Part shown: positions 38,560 through 51,300 of the stretch, piece after piece | Position numbering within the stretch: position 1 is the stretch's first letter | How the letters are laid out: every line of letters begins with the position of its first letter | Assembly (NCBI RefSeq): GCF_964199755.1 | Contig: NC_133907.1 | Span: forward strand, 2,671,001 to 2,735,000 | Origin: Larus michahellis | Taxonomy: Eukaryota > Chordata > Aves > Charadriiformes > Laridae | Direction of reading: 5' to 3' | DNA: 64,000 bases | Program-made: the position numbers and the translations under genes | The notes under the pieces: generated by a model | Database searches by the model: none | Seen by the model: only the letters and a program-made list of their open reading frames with translations | What the model was told of the DNA's origin: nothing

Positions 38560-41500
38560 ATGATGTAGCGAATGAACCAGAGTTCCAGGTTCCCAGTGGA
38601 GACGGGTCAGACACTTGCAACAGGAAAAGGAGATCTCAGCTCTCGGCCTTCAATGCAACAGCAGAGAACCCCACGGGGCCAGACGCTGGTCCCAGCAGCA
38701 CAAGGCCCCTGATGGACGCCCACTCCTGCTCTGCCAGCGCTTAACGAGTGGAACAGCAGCAACGAGGTACCTGCTGCCAGGAGGGATGCCCATGGGACCA
38801 CAGCTGAGAAATCTGGGCATTTTTGGCATGAAGAACCTCAAGGATACACATCCTGACTTCATAACAAGCCCTTAGCAGCCCCACAGCAGCGGATGGCAGG
38901 TACGGAGGCACCGGCCCAGCAGCGCAGAGGGATAAAAACCCATAAGGAACCAGAGGACACAGGGATGAGCTCTCCCAGCTCAGTCCTCCCGGTTGTGAAC
39001 AACCTGCCCAGCTCGGCTCCGCAGCTGCACTGAGGACAGTAACAAATGGCTGCGTATTTGAAACCGCATTTTAAGTCGTTGTATTGTCGTTGTAATGCTT
39101 TGTGCTGTTATCTGTGACAAGAGCCGGGAGTTCACATCTTTATCTGGGGATAAAGACTCACAGATCATGGCAGCTTTGACGGTATGACAGCCTTGGGAAA
39201 TCTGGAATATAGTCAGCAACAAACAGCCCTTCCAGCACAGCGGTGGCGGCAGACCGATGTTCCTTTCTTAGTCCCAATCCGAGTTACTAGATTCTCTGAA
39301 GTATTTTAATTAACTGCCCTTCATGTAGTTGCTTAGCACAGTTGGGAATGAGGTTGATATACGCTTATGTGCTTCCTAGTATTTCAGCAAGTAACATTAT
39401 CCAGGGGGTCTCCCTAAGCCATTTGGAGGAAATGTAGGAAGGGATAAGTAAGAACTTCGCGATTCCAAATCGTATATATGTTATATCCATACTGTCACTT
39501 AGTTACACACTTAATTAAGCACATATTCACAGCCTTGGGGACAGGTTCTTGTATTCTGAACTCCCGTGCCACCTAGCGAAGCTTAGGACCCTTTCTAAGA
39601 AGGGGGGTTATTCATTCTTCGGCAAGGAGTATTTACATTGAGTGTTAGTGCTGGCAAGTGACTCACGCCGTATTTGTGTGGGGGCTGATGTGGCCTTGCG
39701 GACACCACACTATTGTTCCTGAGATGCCAGCATGGACCTTCAGCAAAGGAAGGGCCTCCTTCAAATAGAGCTAAGGATGCATCTGTGAAATCTGCATTCT
39801 TCCAGCCCGTGGGAACAAGAGAAGAACAAGAGTGACGTTACCGGCCACTCCAGAGCAGAATTGAGCTTAGATATCTAAAGGCCATCCCTCTAGGACAGGG
39901 GATCATGACCAGGCAGTAAGAAATGAGCAACATGGATAGAGTGTGCAGAGGTCTTCAGGACTTGTGAGTGCATGAGCAGAGCGCTCTGGTGACCTTCTCC
40001 AGGCCACCAGCATTTACTCTTCAAGCATTGCTTACAGCACAGCTGAGCCCTGGGCAGAGTTAGACTCCATCGGGAACCCAAGCAAGTGCTGAAATAGTAC
40101 TTAGGCCAGTCTAAATTTCACTGAACTCAAGGAAAAGATTGCAGCGGGAGTTAGATTAGACAATATGCATTGAACTTTTTCTGTGAGAACCAAGTCCTTC
40201 TACAGAAAGAGGAGCTGTTTTCAGAGCTCCGCAGCTACTCAGAGAGCTAACGTGGTAGTCTTAGATCACAGGAAAGTTTAGCGATGCTTTCATGTTACTT
40301 CCCGTCTTTTTTGGACAGTGGAAGTGCCAACTTGCTCCAACTGTTAACCTATTTTTCTAAAGACCTGTGACCAAGAACTAGTGTTTCTTCAGTGCCTCTC
40401 CATTCCACCCCATAGGCTTGTTCCGTGATTTTGGACAAGGAACACACAAGCTTTCTATGGATAAAACAGAGATAGGATTCCCTTGCCTTATGTCATGGAT
40501 TTGAAAGGATGTTGTGATAGGGAGAGAAGCACATAGAAGTGGGGCAAAGGAATGGTGTTATATTTTAAGTGACATCTAAGAAACAAGCACCTACCTTTAT
40601 TCATTTGCTAAAAAAACAAGACAAAAGAAATGGAGGATGTAAGTGTCTCAGATAGCTTTTGATGGGGAAGGAAAGCAGACTTTGGATGTAGTTGTACAAC
40701 ATTTATCCTAAGAAGAGCTACAGGAATGTGACATATATTTAGCCAACACGCCTTGAACTATAGAAGACACTGCTGCATAACTCATGACTCCCATTTCCTC
40801 ATGTTTTTAGTGAGAACGGCTCCCTGAAATTGCCAGACATCTGATGTATTCCACTGCAAGCGAAGATAGTCCTTCTGGCACAGAGCACGCAACCTTTCGT
40901 TTTTACGGAGCGCTGCTGGACTGACTGGTGAAGTGGCTGTCATACTGCAGTGGCGTGCTTTCCCCAAGTTAAGTGACATTCCCATACCCTTGGCAGCAGA
41001 AGACATATTTCTCCTGCCGTGGACGCGCTCGGAGGAAAGCCCCGCGTGCTTTGGCAAAGCCAGCTGGGTACCTGGCAAAGATCACTCAACACCACCTGCC
41101 CTCGCTCCATCCCACGTTGCCTCCACTATGATAATGGGAGCCTGCAAGCATGCTTCTCCTAATCCCAACAAGGAAAAGTGGAATTACATCAGTCTTAAGG
41201 GAAGAAAAAGACATCACTTTCCAGATGGATGAGTTACAGCATCTCCTGTCTGATTTAGGACAGAGGGGACAAAAGACAGTTCCAGGTCACCGACGCAAGC
41301 AGGGGAGCACAACCACGGCGCACGAGTTTCAACGTGAGCAGGGGGGATTAGACACAATGACGGCAACGGAGCTGCCATTATGCACTCTGTTATCACACAG
41401 TGGTCCCATCAGTGCAATTAAGAATTTAACAGCAGCAGCTAAAGATGTTTTTCCCCACCCCACCAGCGATGGGCAGACATTTAGCACTGGGTCGACGGCA

Positions 41501-44500
41501 CACCCTACTTTTGCTGCTCTTCAGGTTATATCACCTACAGTTTGGGTGATATTATTCAGCCACACACCTGAGCTCCAAGTAATAGTGTTAAAGATAAGGA
41601 AAGCCCTTTGGGATCATCAGAAGTACTCACGGGATTTTTGGAGCATGCATGTCAAAGCCGAAGGTCTACGCTGAGCTCTCCTGCCTTCCCCGGAGCCGGC
41701 TCTGTGGGAGCAGCACCCTGCCTGCACAGAGACCAGAACGTTACTGGGTATGCGACGGCCGACAAGTCTCTGATGCCATGGTGTGGGGGGCCTCCACAGG
41801 GAAACTTTGACTTCTTTAGGGGGACTATTCCTTAGGAAGAGAGGACTAGTCTGAAAATGCCTCCTGTGTTCCTCTTCCAGGTATTGAACAGAATAAGGTT
41901 TTTTTCCCCCCTGATCTGAGCTATTTTTGTTGAGTTTAACAGAGATGGATGACTATGAGGAGGAAAAAGCCATAGTATTGTTTTGTTTTGCAGCTCGCAT
42001 CAGTTAAATCTCATCTTTGGGCTTTCATTTCAGAACAGACATATCTGCACCAAGCCCACCAAGTCAAGAACTGGTTTTTGAACCACCCTTCTTATACCCC
42101 TTCTGCCCCAGCCTTGCCCAGAGCAGTAAGTTGCTCTGGTGGTAGCAATAAGCTGGCCGTTGTGTAAGGATCACAAGGCTGCCCACAACTCACTGGGTCC
42201 AAGACATGAATGGAGTTGGAAAAGAGCTGTTAATCCCATGAAACATCATTTAAGACACCGTGGGACTTTGACAACCAGAAATTTACTGGCTGTTATAGAC
42301 CAGAAGACCAGATGCGGGAGGTTACTACCGTCAAGTGCTGGCTTCCTCACTGTCTGCTAGCTTGCCACCAACATGGCTGTGAGAGGAGAACCGATGAAAG
42401 CCCTATGATCATGTTTTACTCACCAAAAAACCCCACAATATCAACCTTATTTGATGGAAGATGGTTATGAAGCAACAGGAAACAACATGAGATATACTCA
42501 AGACTGCTATCAGGAGCCATGGAAAGGGATAGAATAGAAATAATCCCTTAAAAATGCTCAGCTGTTACCACAGGAAAGCTGGGCCAGGACTGCCTGCATC
42601 ACCCCAGTAATCCCATATACACATAAATCGGCTGCAGGTGAAGCCCAATGGGTGCCTTCCCCCAGGCCACGTCCTGCCAAACTTGAGCACAGAGGCCCTG
42701 TAAGTGGCACGTCCCTGTCAGCAGTTTGGGAACAGGGACAGAGAGAACTCGGCCCCAAGCCCCACGAGGGAAGGGGGAAGATTTCAAGCCTCTCCACTGA
42801 TGAATGAAGCACCTCTGGCAGAAGCCAAGGTTACTTCAGCCCCTGAAGCCACGTCCCTGAGGCAACATAGAATTTAACACAGATGGTGTCTGCAGGGCCC
42901 CAGGCAGGAGCGGGTCCTTGGGTCTCACTTATCCTGGGATTGCTTGGACTCTGAACCTCGTTTGCTGCACACCAGGAGAGCAGCAAGTACTCACGGGGGG
43001 TGAATGCTGCATCATCCAGGCTGGTTGGTGCTTACCTGAGCCCACCTGGGACCAGCAGCGCCTTCACCTCCCCTCCCCACCAACACCCAAGCACCCAAAT
43101 AACCTCCCTTATATAGCCCGGCCCCTCCAGCCAGGGCTGGGGGATGTCCTGCTGGCTCTTAAAGAAGAGCTGTCCTGATACAGCCCATCCCCATTGGAAC
43201 AGGCTTTGGTAGAGGGAGATGGTTGCAAAGGAAAACTTTGGGCAGCGGCTGATGGATGTGAGGGTAGTGCCCACCTCTCCCTCGGGCCACATAGCATCGA
43301 CGGAGCATCCTCTGCTGCACGTATGGAAGCGTGGAATTAGTATTTTATACATAATTAGTCATTTTTCACTCATCGTCACTTCTATGAAGTGGCTCCAATC
43401 TGCAGAGAATTTAGCTGGAGGGGTATAAAAAATATTTCAAGCTCCTACACTTTCATTGATTTAACATTTTTCCAGATGCTCCTCCCAGTCCTTGCTCACG
43501 CTGCTCCTCTACCTGTCATGGTCTTCCTTTAGACATAATTTCGCTATCTATTACTTTAATCCCAAAATGGTAAGGGAGTGTTACATGGAAAAGAAAAAAA
43601 AAAAATAAAATGGGAAATAGGCCCGGCAAATGGAGTTAAGGAGAGATAGGAAGGAGCCAGGGTCTGTCAGCTCCCCGGGGCCCCGCAGGATGCCTGCGAA
43701 TGACAGACAGCATTTCCTGAGTATCAGACGAGGCCAAACACATTTCTTGATAAACTAATTAAGCAAATGTGTTGAAACAATGTGAGTGTGACCGGGTGCT
43801 CTCTCCTCTGGGCGCGCTGGCTGGGGCTGCCAAGGAGGGTACGGCGGGGGGTAAAGCGTCCTTCTGAGGAGACGGGGGCCGAAAAAAGTGCAATTTGGGA
43901 GTGGGTAATGACCAGGGTGCCCGATATCACTGCTCAGCCGGGGATCTCCAGTGCCTGCTTGAGGGAAGCCATCTCCAGGGCCACCTTCCCAGCACGTTGA
44001 GTGAGCAAGGGTCACTTTATGGGGTTTGTCTGACATAAAGTGGGGGTGCCGAGGTGGGCTGTGGCGTGTCACTGTGCCCATCACCTGCGGTAGCACATGG
44101 GAGCAGCTGTGTGCTGGGGGCTCAGCCCCAGGGCAAGGCTCCCAACCCAGGGGGGACACGTGACATTTTGTGGGTGACACTAGCAGGTGAATAAGGGCTG
44201 CCAGCCTGGACCAGTTGAGCACTGGCACTGGGAGCACTGGGGATGTGGTGGAGAGAGCTTTGGGCAATGGCTCTGTGTAAAACCCACCGCACGTATTATT
44301 TAGTTATAGTACTGGTGCTGCTGGGGTTGCTGGTGAGAGCGAAGAGGAAGATGGTGGTGGTACCCTGGAGGGGAAGGAAGCCCAGTGCATCCGTCGTTGC
44401 TGTACGGGGTGAGCTGGGAGGCAGCTGCCCTGGGGTTCCCTGGGCTCACTCCCGTGTCCGTCAGTTCGGCTCCACGCTCACAGCCTTCCTCCACAGCTCA

Positions 44501-46967
44501 CACATCCACACTCGACCACGACCGTGGCACATTTTTCCCTTTAGATCTTCTGTTTCTTCATCCACACAAGCAGCACCACTGAGCTCAGCACAACATCCTC
44601 GACATTTTCTGCCTTTATATTTTTCCTGCAGCCAAAAATAGTGAGCGGATTCTCAGGAGAGAATCCAGGGCTGTGGGGAGAGCGGCTGCTCTCTGCCAAG
44701 GGCTGGGGTCTCCCTTCCTCCACCCGCTCGGGGCCGGACCCCCGGCAGCAGCTAAAAGAAATATTCCCATCCCGCATGCTTGCTCGCAGGATGAAAGATT
44801 ACATCCTATCCTTCCTTCTCCTCCCTCTCGGTCCTCCGCTGCCTTCCAAACACGACGTCGGGCCGCGCGTATCCTGAGCAGCGTTCGCTCAGACACGACA
44901 ACCTGGACTTGACCCCTGAGGTTCTGGCTCCACGGAGTCTTCCTGGCCGTTTCGGGCAGCAGGAACCTCTGTCAGCGCCGGTGATGGATGGGTTCAGTGG
45001 GAGAGAGGCCTACAGACAAAAAGTCTCGTGAACACAGTGACAGGCAAAAATAAAATAGACCCCGAGCAGCAGCGGCTTGCTGTGAGCAGAGCTCAAGGTT
45101 CACAGCCACAAAGAGCCGTCCCTCCACGGGGACACTTGGTTGTCACTGTCCTTTCTGCAGCCCGTGCTGTAGACGGGGAGCTTTTTCTCTTGCCCAGGTG
45201 TATGTTGGCTTTCAGGCATTCCCACCCTTCAGCTTAACCACCAACAGCTGGAAATAAAGTGAATTACAGCAAACATGCCTCTCGTGTGTTAAGAAGGAGC
45301 AGCGTGGGCTTTCCAGGTGGAAGGAGTGACACTGCAGACTGAGTAAATGCCTGAGGTCACATCTTTATTCATGACCCAGCTCCCAGGAAATCAGATGGTC
45401 CACAATGGTATCTCCAACCAAATGTTGTGATCAGTCTGGCTTGACCGGTAGAAGACTTCATTACATTGTGCAGGATCAGGACAACCTCTGGGCAGGATCC
45501 ATCTCCTCAGGGCCGCGCTACCTGCAAGATGTCACCGAACTGGAGGTGCTCTGGTATCCCTGCCCAGCACCCACCCTGGCAGCTGCCAGCACGCCCTGGG
45601 CTGGGGGTTCACACTGCGGGAATCCCTGGTGGACCCAGGACCCCAGGACATCCCGGGGACCGGTCTCAGAGACATCAGCCTCTTGACTCCTCTGCAGTGT
45701 CTGGGCAGCCAGAAGAGGAAACGAAGGCAGAGGAAAGAGGTTCTGACCTTGTGTTTCGGCCTCCTTTTCCAGATTAAGCCATTTCCTTATGAGACACACA
45801 CGCCCTGCAGTCCAAATATTGGCTGAGTTTCCATTTCAGACAATGCCATCATCAGCAAACTCCATCCCAGCATGCATTTGTACCCACTCGCCATTTTGTG
45901 ACATTTTTAACGTTGGAACTCTATCCATTTTTTAAGACTAGTCTTTCCTTTGTATATTCAGCACAGAAAGCAAGGTCGTCCAAAGCACCGTTGACCTGTG
46001 AGCACTGGATTGGGGCAACATCAAACTGGGGGGACGTGTCACAGCAACCCTTTCACAGCTACCGAATCACAGGCAACTCCACGTGCCAGGACACGAGCAA
46101 TGCTGCTCCTGGGGACAGCTGGACCTACGGCCCTCTGATTCCGCCACCAAAGCAGCAACAGGAACCGTCTTGTGCAAACCGCTTCCTTCAACCAGGAGGT
46201 TCAAGACTGAAGACTAATCCTTTGGGAATATTGACTCTGACCAAGGAATAGGGGTTGCTGTAGGACAGTGACTGTGTGTGCTCCGAACCCTTGCCCTTAT
46301 TGCCTGCGTCCCTTTATTCACCTGGTGCTTTATGATGGGTTATGCTAACATACATGAAATTTAATTTCCGGTTATTAACCCACAGAAAGGTATCGCTCTT
46401 TTCAGAGAAATTACGTTGCTTCCAATTAGCGTTGCCCTTTGGTTTATGGTATGTTGTTGTTCTTGAAAACCTTTGAACCAGGCTGTACACCAGCTGAAGG
46501 GAATTCTGGGGCCGTTAATAAAGATTAACTCTTTTGAGCAAATACGCATTCTGATTCGTTTGTGAGGATTGCACCGTTGCAAAGGAAGGGAATCTCAGGG
46601 AATGCTAGACGGCTCTTTGCTTCCCCTTCAATTTTCCCCATATGTATTTTCATGCCTTCCTGTTCCTGGGGTCCCATTTTCCAGCCTTGCCAAAGGAGAT
46701 GTCCTTCTTCCCATTGCCACAGCAGGTTGGTCATGGCAAAGGAAGAGCTGCCTTCAGAAGTTGGACATTCAGCGACTGCCCTTCTTCTGCTAGAGAAAGG
46801 CTTTGGGCTGGCTTTGTCCAACCCCTCTGTAAAACTTGCGTAGAGAAGAGGAAACTGGAGACACCCAGAAGAAGGAAATGGGGGTTATTGTCACCCAGGA
46901 AAAGTGATACACGAATCTATTTGACCATCTTGCTCAGTCTTGACTCTTATTGCCCACCTTTCCCCAG
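38560..46967. other. AT-richer block of unfamiliar sequence, no gene proven
   Basis: Composition is clearly different from the first 38 kb, with lower CpG and more evenly mixed bases, notably 39000-42550. I see no reverse transcriptase, integrase, gag or transposase motif and no pair of long terminal repeats. A segment near 46265-46577 has a TG start, an AATAAA at 46517-46522 and a CA end, which is loosely LTR-like. A short ORF at 44267 encodes one hydrophobic segment. The block could hold old, decayed mobile elements or simply be unique AT-rich DNA. Confidence 0.35.
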
Positions 46968-48176
46968 GCTACCATGAAATTTTACAGCTCCGAGTCTGCT
47001 TTAATCTTTCTGCTTGTTGGGTATCATTTTCCCTCCCCTCCTTACCCTCAGACTGCTGATGAACAGTACAAATGGGAAGGAAAAAGCATCCTCGATGTAT
47101 GTATTTTCACTGTGATTGGCTTTCATCTTACTTTTATTCTTACCTTGCACTTCTGCCATCCTGCCAAAGGCCATAGTCTCCCATGCTCATTTATTTTGTC
47201 CTTTCATTAGACCTTATATGGTCAAAATACTTAAAACCAGGAGAAAAAAAGAAAATTTACCTTCAGAAATTTAGCTTTCATTTCTGCCTTTCAGCCAACA
47301 CTTCTCTAGACTTCTTGCAGCTCCCCCAGGAGAAATGAGGTTTGCAGCACGGGTACTTGTGCTATACCTCTGGAAGGTGAGGTGATGGGGTTTTGTCTAA
47401 GAAGAATGACAATTCAAAATATTTCAATTTTCCTTTATTAAAGCTGTTTCCATGACCAACACCTGAATTTTATACTTCTCTCATTTAAATGAGGCATGCA
47501 GCCTGCCCTGTTTTTCTGCAATTCATAACAGATTTTTCACTTAGATCACTTGAGGAAGAGATCGCGGGTGTTTCTGATTAGTTGATGGCAACTTTTCTCT
47601 TAGGGCACTACGCCAGTTGAAGAGGCTGTGGAAGGTGATCCCACAGCTAGCAGCGGTCCGTGCTGCAACCTCTCAAAATGATGCCGGTTCTTTATTAGCT
47701 TTTTACCACCCAGGCTACGGCTTGATGCTACGCAATAAACAACAGCTGGTGGATCTGAGCCACACACCAGTATGTCTTTCATCTAAACTCTTGGATTTCC
47801 CCTGGCTCCGTTTTTCCCCCCTCCTGTTGTGTCTGGGTAGCATGAAGTGTAATTTTGCATTTATTGGGTGCTTCCCGTCTCGGTGCTGAGCTCCCGATGC
47901 CCATGTTGCCCTGTGGATGCATGTGACTCTCCAACCTGGAGGTCCAGGACATAATATGGCAATGCCACCTTGATCCCCATGCTCCAGGGAGACCTCGCCC
48001 ATCTCTGAAAACCTACCCTTGAGATCTTGGAGTGTGGAGAAAAGTCCATTATCTTCAATTTCAAGCAAAACCCCCATGAATTAAAGAGACTCATTTGTGA
48101 ACGTGTTTGACATTTAGGGAGGCAAGGTCTACACAGACTTCACTACAGTGGAGGAACATCTCACCCATTTGCAAGA
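46968..48176 (+). other. Candidate exon series of a small secreted-type protein
   Basis: Segment one (46968-47096) follows the acceptor CACCTTTCCCCAG and has an ATG at 46974 in good context (ACCATGA). It encodes 41 residues with a hydrophobic stretch (ALIFLLVGY) and then TADEQYKWEGKSILD, and ends at a phase-0 donor GTATGT. Segment two (47604-47681) follows TTTTCTCTTAG and continues in frame for 25 residues (GTTPVEEAVEGDPTASSGPC...) to a stop. A third acceptor (GACATTTAG, AG at 48116-48117) begins 59 bases open as GGKVYTDFTTVEEHLTHLQ that run directly into the CR1. I do not recognise the protein. It may be a decayed gene or coincidence. Confidence 0.15.
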
Positions 48177-48925
48177 TCATGGAATCACGGAATTTCAGAG
48201 TTGGAAGGGACCTCTAGAGATCATCTAGTCCAACTCCCCTGCTAGAGCAGGATCGCCCAGAGCACATCACTCAGGGCTGCATCCAGGCGGGGCTTGAAAG
48301 TCTCCAGAGAAGGGGACTCCACACCCTCCCTGGGCAGCCTGTTCCGGGGCTCTGTCACCCTCACCCTAAAGAAGTTTTTTTCTCATATTTGATCGGAGCT
48401 TCCTATGTTCCAACTTGTGCCCGTTACCCCTCGTCCTGTTACTGGGAACCACTGAAAAGAGTCTGGCTCCATCCTCCTTAAACCCACCCTTTAGATACTT
48501 GTAAACGTTAATAAGGTCTCCCCTCAGCCTTCTCTTCTCCAGGCTAAAGAGTCCCAGCTCTCTCAGCCTTTCCTCATAAGGGAGATGCTTCAATCCCTCA
48601 ATCATCTTAGTTGCCCTACGCTGGACTCTCTCCGGTAGTTCCCTGTCTCTCTTGAACTGGGAAGCCCAGAACTGGACACAGTACTCCAGTTGTGGCCTCA
48701 CCAGTGCAAAGTAGAGGGGGAGAATGACCTCCCTTGACCTGTTGGCCACACTCTTCCCTATGCAGCCCAGAATTCCGTTGGCCTTCTTGGCTACAAGGGC
48801 ACATTGGTTGCTCATGGATAATTTACTGTCTACCAAGACCCCCAGATCCTTCTCCTCAGAACTGCTTTCCAGCAGGTCCACCCTTAACCTATACTGGTGC
48901 CTGACGTTCTTCCTCCCCAAGTCCC
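48177..48925 (-). mobile_element. CR1 LINE, 3' half of ORF2 plus 3' UTR
   Basis: This is the largest transposon in the window. It begins on plus with the degenerate CR1 terminal repeat and GTTGGAAGGGACCTCTAGAG, so it is minus-oriented and 5'-truncated, retaining about 750 bp. The minus frame from about 48925 to 48366 gives the C-terminal part of the CR1 reverse-transcriptase polyprotein, with hallmark stretches [45 protein letters not shown] and [20 protein letters not shown]. The catalytic YxDD region is upstream and missing. The frame breaks at a run of seven T on plus (48375-48381), where an extra base shifts it to an early stop; the expected ORF2 stop lies at 48244-48242 in the shifted frame. 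It is a dead copy, not expected to be mobile. Confidence 0.95.
48242..48925 (-). pseudogene. Broken CR1 ORF2 (reverse transcriptase C-terminus)
   Basis: This is the coding remnant within the CR1 element. About 185 codons remain open without a stop before the frameshift at 48375-48381. After the frameshift the downstream codons still resemble the family C-terminus (an RLPRE.V.SPSLE-type motif) in the neighbouring frame. Few stops and a legible frame suggest a fairly recent insertion, younger than the other two CR1 fragments, which are only about 80 and 115 bp long. Confidence 0.85.
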
Positions 48926-51059
48926 GACACAAAACCCAAGACAAGATCAGACAAGACCTGACCCGTGCCAGACAACCACGGGTCAATATCTTCCTTGGCC
49001 ATACTCATTCCTTGTGGAAGTTGGGGCTTCGTTCTCGGCCTGTTTGAACAGGCTTGTTTAATCTACTGTCTTGGGCTGGCACTTCTCCTGAGAGCCAGTC
49101 TATAAAGCCGCAAGCCTGAGATCCTGAGTGGGAAATACATCCGGATTTTCGGTTTCCAGCACAGCCGTATATCTGCAAGGAGGTGCGGTGAGCAAAACGG
49201 CTGCAACCTTGGTGGGTCCGTGGACATTTACTGCGAGAAGCAGCTGGGGAACAATCAAAGTAATTGTCCTGGGCCAATGTACGTGTTTCTAATGAGCCTC
49301 GTTGCAGAGGGACTTGCTCAGTGTGTCTGCATTATTTACACAGGACACCACTATCAGTAAAAGGCCTTATTATCTACTCTGTATTTGTTTCTACATCTTT
49401 CAGTTTAGCAACTCTCAAATTCAGTGTGGTTGGGGTTTTTTTTTATTTATTTTTTATAGCTTGTTTCCTCTTTAGTGATATTATCACGGAGCCAATAAAA
49501 GTGCTTTCCCTCTACATCTGGTCAAGGAAAGATTTTGCTGGGTACACGAGTGATGTTTCTCAAAATGCCTCCAAGTGAATATAAAAAGCTGTTAGAAGCA
49601 ATTGAGTTTACTGTTGCCTTATGTACTGTCATTAATTAGGAAATGAAGCAAACTGCATTTTATATCACTTGTAATCAAAACGTTACAGTCTTAATGAGCA
49701 GCTTTCTGAGCGCGGAGCCTGAAAACAGACTCTGTTCTCGTACAGATGAGCAGAGAAGAAAAGGATACAGAGCTGCTTTACATTTTAAAAGTCCTGGCCC
49801 AGATTTGCAGGGTGCCAGGGTAAGAAACGCTGCCATGCAGCCAGGCAGGACGAGGGCAGCTGCCCTGGCGGGGCAGGAAGGAAAAATGCATGTTGTGGCT
49901 ACCCCGATAACCAGGTGGCCACCGTGATTTATTCCAGCACTGCAGCATCACGGTAACTCCGGTAACTGGCAGAGCCACAGCTCACAGCCCGGCTCCCATT
50001 CTTGGGTACCACAAAACACCGACTTTCAGCAGTCGCTCTTTTCCTCTGCTTTAGGTTAAATGGATATTTTTTCCCCCCTAATTCTGTTTTCATAGAGTTC
50101 AGAGTTTTCCTGATCCTTTTTCTTGCCTCGCAGTTCAAAACATTGAACAGGATAAAAATATAAACAGTAAAAGAAATATAAACAGAATACTTTAAAAGGG
50201 GAAAAAAAAAAAGAAGAAAGGCGTTTCATCAGCAACCCCTTTTTTCACAACCTTTCACGTTAGGTGCTTTTGTCAAGTCCATTAGGACCATATCTACACT
50301 TTCCGGAGTTTGAATGCTTTCATATATTTGGCTCCGTATGAACAAACCAGTGGAGCAAACATATTAGTCGATCATTTGCCATGTACATGATTCAGATACC
50401 CAGACATGTACAAAACCCAGGCAGGGATTAACCGAGTCTGACAGCACTGAAGTGACTCCAGTTCTGTGTATGTATAAGCGATAATGAACCAAAGGCCCTG
50501 TTTGCCTTCAAATAACACACAAAATGATTAATTAGACGGAGGGGCATGAGTAATAATCACAATATTATATGCTCCACCATAATGGAACGCTGCTCTCTTC
50601 TTGCTTTGTTCCTCTAATCTCCGAGAAGCAAATATCCACAGGGTGTTACCGACAGAGCTGGAGGCAGATTGCAGTTGCTCACGGTTTATAAGCAGCACTT
50701 CTTTCCCATTGTGATTTTATACCCCCGGGACATACAGAAAACCTCTTTAGAAAATACCCACGGTTGCTAAAGGATTAAAGGGACCTGCAGGGGGGGGAAA
50801 AAAAAAAAAAAAAAAAGGCAAAGAGCTCCAGTTGCAGATTACAGACTTGAACATGTTCCCACTAAATTCAATGGCAAAGTTTTCTTTGCTTCAAGGTTGG
50901 ATCCTGAACGTTTTGTCATCAAGATATTCGCTGGTAAAAATCAAATAGTTTGTCATAGAGATATATTTAAAAAAAAAAAAAAAGAAAGAAACAGTTGCTC
51001 AACCCCCGATTTCCTGTTTAGTCATCTACCTCTGATGGAAGGCAAAACTGCTCTTTTGA
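48926..51059. other. Intergenic, includes AT-rich motif-dense stretch
   Basis: There is no recognisable gene. 49440-49460 holds a T-rich run. The segment 50230-50640 is AT-rich and non-repetitive with homeodomain-like TGATTAATTA (50525-50534) and GATA-like sites. A G8-A19 homopolymer junction lies at 50790-50816, and an A-rich run lies at about 50970-50990. Confidence 0.45.
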
Positions 51060-51300
51060 GTATTCACCGACGCGGCTCTGCTGGCGGTGGGGTTTCCACC
51101 CTCGGAGGCGCTCGGACACGGGTCCCAGCCGGGACAACCAGGATCTCGCCCGGGCTGAGCCTCTCGCTCGCCCGGGAGTCGGCAGAGGGAGCAGCAGCCT
51201 TGGCTTGCTCCTGCCTGCCTGTCCCTGCCAGCAGCGCTGCCTGCTCCCCAGCGCGAACCGGCGAGCGAAAGGCGAAGGCAGGAGCCGCCTGACACATTGC
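51060..51300. promoter_or_regulatory. CpG-rich patch with a nearby splice-like segment
   Basis: CpG density rises between 51066 and 51265 (GACGCGGC, GGCGCTCGGAC, CTCGCCCGGGC and similar). About 120 bp to the right, an acceptor (GCCTTTACAG, AG at 51417-51418) and a strong donor (CCGGG|GTAAGT, GT at 51468-51469) bracket 49 nt (51419-51467), open as YDQYLPRKPTHCVGPRG on plus. Together they could be a promoter and early exon of an unannotated transcript, but evidence is thin. Confidence 0.25.

Noticed and set aside
38560..46264. Intact endogenous retrovirus
   Set aside because: There is no legible gag, pol or env motif, no primer-binding site and no paired terminal repeats.
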